The notes under the pieces are model-generated. The model did no database searches. It was not told the DNA's origin and was given only the letters and a program-made list of their open reading frames with translations. The position numbers were made by a program, and so were the translations under genes. DNA of 16,707 nt from Isotricha intestinalis. Lineage: Eukaryota; Ciliophora; Litostomatea; Vestibuliferida; Isotrichidae. The stretch covers positions 1 to 16,707 of the forward strand of contig JAJJLU010004207.1 of NCBI GenBank assembly GCA_023807065.1, in the 5' to 3' direction. Of this stretch, positions 1 through 9,800 are shown one piece after another (position 1 is the stretch's first letter; the number at the start of each line of letters is the position of its first letter).

Positions 1-1
1 G

Positions 2-130
2 AAAAAAGAAGAAGAAGAAATAAAAAAGAAAAAAGAAGAAGAAGAAATAAAAAAGAAAAAAGAAGAAGAAGAAATTAAAAAGAAAAAAGAAGAAGAAGAA
101 ATTAAAAAGAAAAAAGAAGAAGAGGAAGAT
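2..130 (+). repeat. In-frame 27-base tandem repeat encoding EEEEIKKKK
   Basis: Four full 27-base copies lie at 8-34, 35-61, 62-88 and 89-115, with the end of another copy at 2-7 and a diverged fifth start at 116-130. Each encodes four Glu, one Ile and four Lys. The first two copies use ATA for Ile and the last two use ATT; otherwise they are identical, which points to recent expansion. The array probably continues to the left of the window. Blocks of four Glu and four Lys are the hallmark of ER/K single alpha-helices, which act as rigid spacers; that role is inferred here. Confidence 0.9.
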
Positions 131-1724
131 GGTGGAAAAGAATTAAGAGATTCAATATTAAATACATCAAAATATCCAAATTCAAGATTAAATGATTCAT
201 TGAGAAGATCAATGACACCAGAAACATTAAAAAAAAAGAAAATAGATAACTGTAATTTTTCATTTTTCACAGGAAATATAAGAGATTTTATTCCAATATA
301 TAATAACTATTTTGAAAGTATTTCAGAGAATCAAAAAATAATTTTTAACCTAAAATCAAATGATTTAGAAAATATACAAAAATATTTTACACCTAAAATA
401 ATTCTTTGTTCAGATAAAAAAAATAAATCAATAATAAAAGGAGTATGCATAATTAGTTTCATATTTGAAAATAATAATATTAAAGTATATATAAATCATT
501 TAAGTTCAAATGATGAAAATGAAAGAGATAATATCTTATCTTATTTTATTTCCTTTATAAAACAACATATTGATTTCGATGAAATTATCATTGATTTATA
601 TTATAAATATAATGAAGAATTAAAAAAATTTTCAATTGATAATGAAATAAGAGATTTATTTAAGATTAATTTAAAATTTAAATGGATAAAATTAGAAAAT
701 TTATCCAATCATATAAGATATCAAAAAATGAGTTTAAAAATTGATAAAAATGAAATTTTAGAAAATGTTGGTTTTAATAATATTACAGTTCAAAAATTAA
801 TTCCAGATAAATTATTTGATATTAGTGATAATTGTTATTTATCTTTTAACACAATTAATGAACATAATAATATTGAAAATAAAGAATTTAATTTAATTTA
901 TGATAAATATATTAATTTATTTTCAATTGTTTCTATTTTTTGTCAAATGAAAAATGGAGAATCTTATGAGTTTAATAATTTCAAAGAAAAATTTAAATTT
1001 ATTTTTGAAACAAAAAAAAAAACTAGATGATTTAAATATATCAAATTATATAAATTTAAAAATGAATGATGTTAATATGGATTCATCATTTAATAATTTT
1101 TCAAAAGATTCTATTATTCATACATTAAATATTCATATTTCTCCTATTTTTAATTCCACAATTTCAACAATAATTAACGATTATATTTATAATAGAATTG
1201 AATGTAATGAAATGAAAATTTTATTTGAAAAAAATTTACAAATTAAATTTTATTTAATTCCAACTCAAGATGAACACATTTCAATAATAATAAGTGAAGT
1301 CAATCCCAATTTAAAAAATATTTTCTTTAATAATAACTCAAATATTTATGATATATTTAATGGTTTTTATCAAAATTTAACAAATGCTGAAGAAAATAAT
1401 TCAAATAAAATAATTTATATTCCATCATTTAACATAGAATCAAAACTTTTTAGTAAAGAAATAAATTGTTTTAAAGACATTCAAATAAATAAAAATGGAG
1501 AAAATTATAAATTAGATGCAATTGAAGAAAATATTAAAATAGAATATAAATCTGATCCTAATAGAGAATATGGATTTACAATAAACATAAATGAAAAGGA
1601 AAATATTATTAAAGATAATTTTATAATATCTATTGTTAATTATGATATTCTTTCTAATTTATCATTACCTTCTATAATATTATATTATATCACTAAAGAT
1701 AATTGGAATAAAATAAATAAATAA
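2..1724 (+). CDS. 3' part of a gene for an unrecognised protein with an E4-I-K4 repeat and a weakly GNAT-like domain; frame broken once
   Basis: The reading frame is already open at base 2, so the start codon lies outside the window; TTG at 200 and ATG at 212 are internal codons. About 573 residues are visible. The order is: a charged repeat (2-130), a Ser/Thr/Arg-rich linker, then a mixed alpha/beta domain (about 430-740). That domain has a beta-strand ending in NHLSS, a helix, a strand DEIIIDLYY, and a late FKWIKLEN...RYQKM stretch, the order seen in GNAT acetyltransferases. The glycine-rich acetyl-CoA loop (Q/RxxGxG) is missing, with NENERDNI in its place, so if related it is probably inactive. 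The C-terminal part (about 1030-1721) ends with a conserved-looking SIVNYDILSNLSLPSIILYY and TAA. The frame shifts by one base at the A11 run at 1012-1022. The cyclin gene follows 80 bases downstream on the same strand. The protein family is not recognised; the GNAT resemblance is a low-confidence inference. Confidence 0.7.
1012..1022 (+). other. A11 run where the reading frame of the first gene breaks
   Basis: Upstream codons run in one frame to a TGA at 1028-1030. The next frame (+1) is open from 954 and carries the rest of the protein to the TAA at 1722-1724. The two frames overlap across 954-1030, and the overlap contains a run of eleven A residues. Removing one A would give a continuous frame (…ETKKK then LDDLN…). 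The simplest explanations are a homopolymer sequencing or assembly error or a real one-base insertion. Slippage on the A run during transcription or translation is possible but unproven. Confidence 0.75.
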
Positions 1725-1804
1725 ATCATTTTTAACTTTTCTTTTTTATTATAAATTAAAAAATTAATATTTTTTAAAAATCAATTAAAAATTACATTAA
1801 AAAA
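1725..1804. other. Short spacer between two co-directional genes
   Basis: Eighty bases, almost entirely A and T, separate the stop of the first gene from the cyclin start. The spacer must hold both the 3' end signals of the first gene and the promoter and leader of the cyclin. I see no individual motif I would defend; an in-frame TAA at 1775-1777 fixes the cyclin start. Confidence 0.6.
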
Positions 1805-3574
1805 ATGAATCAGTCATTTAATACTTCAATAAATACAAAAGAAATAATAAATAACAACAATAATTTTCAATATTTTTGTTCATTAAAAACACCAAAATAT
1901 AATTTACCAAAAGATATATCAGTAATAAATATATATAAAACTGTGTTAAAAGAAAGTGATAAAATTTTTTCAGGAATGCCAAAAAAAATTGATTTATCTT
2001 ATTTAGAAAATAAGAACAGAAGAGAAATAATAATCCAAATTAAAAATTTTTTAAATAGATATAGGATGAATCAATGGTGTTTTTATTATTCTGTTTATTT
2101 AATAGATATATTACTTTCAAAAAAAATAAAATTAAAAATACATGAAATAGGAATTGGAGCTTTAATTCTTTCAGTCAAATTTTTAGAAATTGATGGTCAT
2201 TTACCTCATTTAAATAAATTTCAAGAAATTTTAAAAACTAATCAAAAAATGACATTAAAAAGAATAATAGAAATAGAATTATATTGTTTACAAACTTTAG
2301 AATATAAATTAAGAATTCCAGAACCATATATTTTTATTAATATAATATTAATAAACGGAATAATATTTAATACAGATTCAAAAAAAAGAAAATTAAGTGG
2401 TTCAATATATCATTGGCCTCTTCAAATATATGAAGAAATAATTATAGAAAATTCAGATTATTTGCAATATCATCCTTTATTATTAGCTTTATCTTGTGTT
2501 TCTATTTCAAGAGATTTATATAAATTAGATAAATGGGATATTATTTTTACTAAAGTTTTTAATTTTACTTTTAATGATATTGAAGAAGTTTATCAATTTG
2601 TTTCTCAATTATACAAAGAATGTAAAGAAAAAGAGAATAATAAGCAAAAAATATTAGAAGAAAATTTAAATATAAATAAAGAGTTATCTTCCTTAAATAC
2701 AATAGAAAAAAATATAAATAAAGAAAAAGAAAATAAAAAAGAATTAAAATATAGTTCAAGTACCTTTGATATACACCAAAGAAGAAAATTAATTCACCAA
2801 GATAGTAAAGAATATATATTAAAAACACCACAAAAAAATGATTCAATAAGAAATATATCTAATAATTCTTTAACCAGTTATATTAATAAAACAAAAGCTT
2901 TGAATATTAATATAGATATTAAACAATTACAAAATATAATGAATAGTAAAAAAGAAAGAGAAAAACAATTTACTAATTCTCAAATTTTAGAAAACAAAAA
3001 TAATATAATTGAAAATATTAAAAAAACTCCAGTTATTTCAAAAAGAATTTTAGGATTACATTCTTATCAAAATTCAAATACTGATATAATAAAAAGCTTA
3101 AAAGAAAATAAATCATATTTAAATTATAATCAACAATTAAAAATAGATTTATCAAATTCATTAAAAAACAAAGAAAACAATGAAAAAACATTAAAAAAAA
3201 ATGAAAATGAAAATGAAAAAAATAATAATTGTTATACTCCAAAACCAAAACCAAATTTAACTAAATATCCAACTGGAAGTAATTTAATATCTGCAATTAG
3301 AAGAGCAAAACTTACATTTTTAAAAGATTCTAAATCATCAATGAATTTTTTTAATTCAACAAATAATTCTTCAATTAATTTAAATGAAAATAATTATAAG
3401 AGAAATCCTAATATTACTTTAAGTAATTATAATAATAATGTCCATAATAAAGTTGGAGAATATCAAATAAAAGGATTACAAAATGGAAATAGAAGAAACA
3501 ATTTACAATCTGATTCAAATATAACTACTTCAATAATTAATAATAAGTTCAAATTTTTATTTGCAAAGAAATGA
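1805..3574 (+). CDS. Cyclin with a long low-complexity C-terminal tail
   Basis: This 589-residue protein is expected to bind and activate a cyclin-dependent kinase. The first cyclin fold spans about residues 70-172: NRREIIIQIKNFLNRYR, the helix CFYYSVYLIDILLSKK, the helix GIGALILSVKFLEIDGHLP, then IEIELYCLQTLEYKL. Lys125 and Glu158 sit where cyclins keep their CDK-contacting Lys/Glu pair. A second, more divergent fold follows (about 173-275), including YHPLLLALSCVSISRDLYK. Residues 276-589 are Asn/Lys/Ser-rich and look disordered. They carry Thr-Pro sites, including TPVISK, a TPxxK match to the CDK consensus, and end in basic FKFLFAKK. ATG 1805 is the first ATG after an in-frame TAA at 1775-1777, and AAA precedes it. 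The stop is TGA. I see no destruction box I would defend, and the cyclin subtype cannot be set from the sequence alone. It converges on the BEACH gene. Confidence 0.9.
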   Translation: MNQSFNTSINTKEIINNNNNFQYFCSLKTPKYNLPKDISVINIYKTVLKESDKIFSGMPKKIDLSYLENKNRREIIIQIKNFLNRYRMNQWCFYYSVYLIDILLSKKIKLKIHEIGIGALILSVKFLEIDGHLPHLNKFQEILKTNQKMTLKRIIEIELYCLQTLEYKLRIPEPYIFINIILINGIIFNTDSKKRKLSGSIYHWPLQIYEEIIIENSDYLQYHPLLLALSCVSISRDLYKLDKWDIIFTKVFNFTFNDIEEVYQFVSQLYKECKEKENNKQKILEENLNINKELSSLNTIEKNINKEKENKKELKYSSSTFDIHQRRKLIHQDSKEYILKTPQKNDSIRNISNNSLTSYINKTKALNINIDIKQLQNIMNSKKEREKQFTNSQILENKNNIIENIKKTPVISKRILGLHSYQNSNTDIIKSLKENKSYLNYNQQLKIDLSNSLKNKENNEKTLKKNENENEKNNNCYTPKPKPNLTKYPTGSNLISAIRRAKLTFLKDSKSSMNFFNSTNNSSINLNENNYKRNPNITLSNYNNNVHNKVGEYQIKGLQNGNRRNNLQSDSNITTSIINNKFKFLFAKK

Positions 3575-3887
3575 ATAATATAAAATATTATAATATTTAT
3601 ATTTTTTTTGATATAATTAATTATAAATATAAAACCAATGAATTAATAAATTTTTTTTATTTTTTTCTATAATTTGAATTTTTTTTAATTTCTATAACTT
3701 TTAATATTTCTTCTATATTTTATATTTTTATTTATCTCATTCTTTTATATTATACTATATTAAATAAATAATATTTATAAATTTTCTTTGATTAAAAATT
3801 ATATTTATATTTTCTTCTTCATAATGTATAAAAAATTTATTTTCATTATATTTTTAACATAAATGACTTTTATATTATATATATAAT
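3575..3887. other. Convergent 3' spacer between cyclin and BEACH genes
   Basis: These 313 bases lie between two facing stop codons, so they should hold both 3' untranslated ends. The stretch is almost pure A and T, with long T runs on the + strand around 3640-3720. I see no open frame, RNA gene, hairpin or repeat that stands out. AATAAA-like strings occur, but they are expected by chance at this composition. Confidence 0.6.
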
Positions 3888-6800
3888 TTAAATGATAGGT
3901 TTTGCATCAAAAATTGTTACTTCTTTATTTTCTCTAATTAATTCTTTTTGACTTCTAATAGCACTTAAATTAAAATTTTCTAATCTCCAATAATATATAG
4001 TTTGTCTATCTTCACTAATATCAAAACATTTAATTGGTAAAAACAAAGAATCATTTTGTCCTTTTAATTCAAAAGATTTAGATTTATCTAATAAAGGTAA
4101 TCTTATATAAATAATACACCCATCATTTGTTCCAAAAAATAAATAATCTCTATGATAATTATCTTTAATAACTTTAGGTGAATATAATTGTTTATTTTTA
4201 TTTGATTTTTTTATTATAAATCCTCCATTAATTGAATAAACATAAAACATTTTTATTTTTTTACAATATAATATTATTGAAGGTAATGGTGAATTTGAAA
4301 TGAATACATAATCAAAATAAAATTGATTTGAAGGTTTAATTACTCTAAATAATCTTAATAAAGGATAAGTATATATATTACAAGTTTTATCAGAACTTAC
4401 AGTTGAAAAGACATTTAAATTTGTATCACAAAACATATAATTTATATTTTGATTATGATCATTTAACATATCTTCAAAAATTAATAAATCATTAATAGAT
4501 TTATTATTTTGATTAATTGAATATATAAATAATCTTCCAGTTGATGTTCCAATATATACAAATTTTTCATTTTCATTATCAGTAATAATGTTAGTGACTC
4601 TACTTTCGTTATCTAAAAATATAAAAGTGTATTTAGAATTATCTGTATTATAAATCATAAATTTACTATCAAAAAATCCTCCTTTAATAATATATTTACC
4701 ATTTCGAATTATAATAATTGGTTGATTATTTTCTATTACTTTCATAATATCATTATCTTCTTCAATAATATTTATTTTTTGTTCACTATTAATTAATTTA
4801 TATTGTTCTTTATAATCAGTTGGTAAATAATATTTTTTTTCATTTATAAAAATTAAACCACTTTCACTATAAGGAGTATTATCTGCTTTTAAAAGAAGAG
4901 TAATTCCATTATTAAAAACACATAAAATTTTATTGTTTTTAAAAGATTTAATATGAATAATCATTTTACTTATAATATCTTTTCTACAAGATTTATATGT
5001 TGCAGTATTCATATGTTCCGAAGTAGAATTAAATTCTCTTAATTGAGTTAAATTTTCAAATAATATTAAAGAATTTTTACTTTCATTTCTATTTAATCTT
5101 TGAATAAAAGGTTTATTTATTATTTGAGAAGGAGTTTGTCCAATATCAATTTTAGAAATTAAACTATCATAATCTTCTTTATTATTAATATATTTATCTA
5201 TATTTATTGCATCTTCATATGTAAAATGAAAAAATAAATTCATTGCTTTAATTGCTTCTTCTCCTTTTTGTTTATAACCAAAAATTAAATCAATCCAATT
5301 ATTGATTTGCTTGGAAACATAATCACTTTCTAAAGCCAATCTATTTTTAATTATAAATAAATAAGGATTATTTTTACTCCAATTAGGTAAAATACAATTT
5401 GAATCTTTAACAATTTTATTATCACTTCCAAAATTTAATTGATTAATATTTAAAAATAATTCAGGAAGATAAAAAATTTCAGGAATTAATTCTCTAATAT
5501 CAGTAGTTTCATTCATACAATTATGAAAAGAGACAATTAAAGAATTAAATTGTCTATCAACTTTATCAAATCCATTTCCTTGTAATTCAATTGCAGAAGA
5601 AGAAAAAGGAAATAATCTAATTAAATAATAAGAAACATAAAATGGATTACTATAATGAGAACTATAATAATATTTTCCTTCATCATTTTCATTAATAATA
5701 TTATTAATATTATTATCTTCATTAATAGTTGAAATTTGATTTTCTTGAGAATCAGAAAATCTTTGAATAAAATATAATATTCTTGATTCATTACCAAGAG
5801 CTCCAATTGGTTTTTTTAAATCACGGATATTTTCATTGTTAAATGATTTTAATTGTTTATTTTCATAGTCTTTAATTATCCATGGAAATATTGGATATTG
5901 AGTTAAATCTTTATATGATCTTCCACTAAAATTATTTAATATATTTATTAATGAAAAATTATCTATTGACCAATTTTCCCATTCTTTGATATAATTTACT
6001 AAATTATCTGGATAAGATATTTGATTTATATTATTTGAATGAGATATTAATTTAAAAATTTCATCTCTTTCTGTTTGATTTTCAAATATAAAATAATATG
6101 ATTTATTTGTTATTGTATATATTTCAAATGAGTTTTTCTTATAATAATATCTTCTTTTAAATATATGGTTTATTTCTGATAAATTTATTATTGTTATTAT
6201 TTTTTCCTTATTAATATTTATATCAAATAAAGAACCATTACATTTTTCCTTTTTTCCTAAATATGGATATTTTATTATAAAATGAATTGAATTTTTTGAT
6301 AAGATAAATTTTCCTTTTAAATGAGACATCTTTTTTAATAAACAACAATTATTATATGACTTTATTGTTTTGTCTTCTTGAGATTTTTTCAAATTATTTA
6401 AGTAATATTCACCTATATCTATTATACATTTATCAAAATTTTGTGTATAAAATAGTTGAAAATATTTAATTATTTTTTCTAATCGATGATATATTTCAAC
6501 TATATCACTAAAATTATTATTTTTATAATAAATAAATGATTTATTTGTTATTGGTTGAACTCTTAATTCACTATAACAATTCATATAATTTGGATAATCT
6601 TCTTTTTTTAATTCAATAATATTGTCTTCTTTATATTCTTTTTTTTCTTCCATAATTAAATTAATTTGTTCATTGTTAATATTTAAGAATAATTTATCCG
6701 TTTTAAAATTAGAAAAATTTGGCAAATAATTCCATATATCAAATATTTCATATAATAAAGGACAATTATAATTTTTTGTAAAATGATTTCCAATTTTAAA

Positions 6801-9800
6801 TTTAATAATTTTTTCATCAACTAACTTTAAATATTCATCTTCATTAATCCATTTTCCTTTCCAAGTAAAAAAACTTTTTTTATATTTTTTCCATTTATTT
6901 TCATTTTCTTTATTTTTAAGAATAATATAATAACATTCATTTAAAAATAAGTTCTCATTATTTTCTAAAGATGATTGTATAATATTTGAAATTTTTGTAT
7001 AAACTTGATCAACAAGATTTTTTTCTTTATAACATATATCTTGATTTAATTTCATTTGTTTAGCCTCATTTAATCTCGTTTTAATTAATGTATGAAAAAA
7101 TTTAAGAGAAAAAGAATTTTTAACATTATCATAAATTTTAGGATTATCTTGAAAAGCATAAATCCAATCTTCATCGTTAAATTTTTGAGGAATATCTAAA
7201 TAATTATTTAATCTAAACTCACTAATATCATTTAAAGTAAATAAAACATTTTGATTTTTTGTTAAATAAATTTCATTATAAATTTTATTGATAGGAGAAT
7301 ATAAATAACTTTTTTGAGGAACAAAAAAAAAAGCTTTCTTAATATTATTAAATATATTCATAAGACTTTGATATAATCCATCTTTACTTTTTTCATTTTC
7401 AATTTCTTTTAAAATTTTTTCAACAACAACAGTATAAGTAATAAAAAGAGTTCTAATACAATAAATAAATTCATTAAGAACATCATTATTAAATTCTTTT
7501 CTTCTTGGAGAATTTAATTCTTCCAATAAAAAATTATTTATTGTAATAAAGGCAGTTAAAACGTTTTCTTGTGAATTTAATAAAAATTCTTCATTAACTT
7601 TAATTTTTCTATTTGAAGTATCAATACTTAAACCTTGAGAAGCAATAACTAAAAATAATATAAATTTTTCTAATTCTCTTATCCAATTACTTATATCATC
7701 TTTATTATCACTTAACCTTAAAAGAATCATTAAAATATTTAAAATTGATTTTAAAATATTATTATTTTTTATATCATCAGATTTATAATTTGATTCATTT
7801 GAAAATAATAATATTTTCATTTCTGCTGCATAAACATTTGGATTTTCATTAAAAACTTTACTATTAATTAATATTGATATTGATTTTATTTCATCTAATA
7901 ATAAGCTGTCTTTATCAATTGAAAATAAAGTATCACTCCAAAAATCTTTATAACAATTATAAATATTTATTAATAAACTTTTATCTTCCCATAAATTTAA
8001 AATTGGAGTTTGAATTCCACTTTTTACTCTTTTTACTTTTTTTTCATTTTCTTCTAAAATTTCATTGGAAAATCTTTTTTTTGAATAATCATAATTTAAT
8101 CTTTGTATTATTTCACTAATAATTTCATTTTTTTCAATATTCTCAAAATTTTCATTATGTTCTTCAAAGTCTTTATCAAAATTTGACATTAAAGCAAATT
8201 CATAAGAAATAATAGTTAAACTTTGAAAAGTTTTCCATGTAATAGAATCTAAATTTTTTCTTTTTAAACATACATTAAATTTTTCTACTAAATCAAATAA
8301 TAATATATGTATTAACTTTATTGAAGCCTCTCTTTCACAATCACCAATTAATCTTATTTTATACATCCAAGTCATTAAATAATTAAAAATTAATCCATGA
8401 TTAACATCATCATTTGGATTTTTTTTATCACTAAAACCATAAAAATTTATTTTTATTATTTGATTCATATATTTTTCTTCTTCATACATTACGGAATTGA
8501 TAAAAATTGTAGAATGTAATTTAATACATAAATTTAATATTGAATCACATAATCCTGTATTAACATTTTTATTATCTAAAACATTTGTCATATTTATTAT
8601 TTGGTAAGTCAACATTAAATCAAGAAGCCATTGATAAAAATATTTATTTTTTAATAAAATTTCACAATTTTTTCTATTAAATTGAGTTAAAGTATATAAA
8701 TCTGTTAAAAATTTATGTTTTTGAATAATACCACTATACATAATTAATTGAAGAATTAAATTTAATATTGGTTCATATATTATATCATCATTGTCATCTA
8801 ATTCAATTGGAATAGTAAATTTATCCATCAACCAACAAATTAAATAATTATATATTTTATCAACATAATTATCATTCAATGGATTTGAATATTCATGTAC
8901 ATAAGAAATTGGAAGAGATAAATTTTGAATTATTGTTGTATCTGATATTATATTCCAATAATCATCTTCTAATTTATTTAAAGAATTTGACGATAAATTT
9001 CCCACAGATTTCTTACTTTGAAAATTAAAATTTTGTATTATATTTTCATCATCTCTATCATAACTTTCCTTTGGTTCAATAAATAAATCATTTAATGATT
9101 TATTATTATTATTTGATTCTTGTTGTAAAGGTGTTTTTAAAGGAAAAAATGATGTACAAATATAAGGAATTAACTCTTCTTTTATATTATATCCTGAGTA
9201 TTTATAAAAATCATCTTTTGAAAATAATAAATTTAATATTTTTAAACATTCATATCTATTATCTAAAGTAGATAAAGTTAAAATATATAATATATGTTCT
9301 ACTCCTCCATTTCTAATAAAACATTCTATATATTCATCTTTTTCAGATATAATAAATTTACTTGATATATTTTTGTTTTCAATTTCTAATCCAAATAAAT
9401 TTTGGAAAATATATATTATTTCTTTTAATAAACATGGAGACATTTCCAATGATAAATATTTTATTATTTTCTTCATTTGATTTAATATTTCTTCTTTAGA
9501 ACTTGAAGATAATATCATTTTAATAATATTTAATAAATGATTTATTTTAATTAATAATTCAGGAAAAGATAATTTATATATGTGAACTCCATTTGAATCC
9601 ATTTTTTCACATAACATTTTGTAATGTTCATCACAACAATAAATGTTAATATTATTATCGTATAGTTTTGTAATTAATTCTAAAAAATCAGAAGCATCAT
9701 AAACATCATACATTATATTGAACGAATCTTGATATATTTCATAAATGTTTTTCCAAAATTCAATTTGAATACTTTGTTCAAATTGATTAACTAATTTTGG

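Noticed and set aside
929..959. A 31-base GT…AG intron that would also restore the frame
   Set aside because: Its ends are poor splice-site matches, and the sequence it would remove reads as good coding sequence (…CQMKNGES…). A one-base A-run indel is simpler, though RNA data could reverse this.
200..1030. A separate gene starting at the TTG at 200
   Set aside because: The frame is open all the way to the left edge of the window, and eukaryotic genes rarely start at TTG; it is internal to a partial gene.
954..1724. An independent gene starting at ATG 954
   Set aside because: The ATG lies inside the upstream frame with no spacer or leader, and the join at the A11 run gives one continuous protein, so one broken gene is more likely.
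2571..2846. Antisense open frame opposite the cyclin
   Set aside because: It is a Tyr/Leu/Phe-rich mirror of Lys/Glu/Asn-rich coding sequence, with no leader or spacer of its own.
3033..3254. Second antisense frame opposite the cyclin tail
   Set aside because: It is a shadow of the low-complexity tail and has no protein-like pattern.
5621..5806. Alternative-frame ORF within the BEACH gene
   Set aside because: It overlaps the conserved BEACH domain in another frame of the same strand and is a composition artefact.
7874..8119. Frame antisense to the middle of the BEACH gene
   Set aside because: It is Leu/Phe/His-rich mirror translation of coding sequence.
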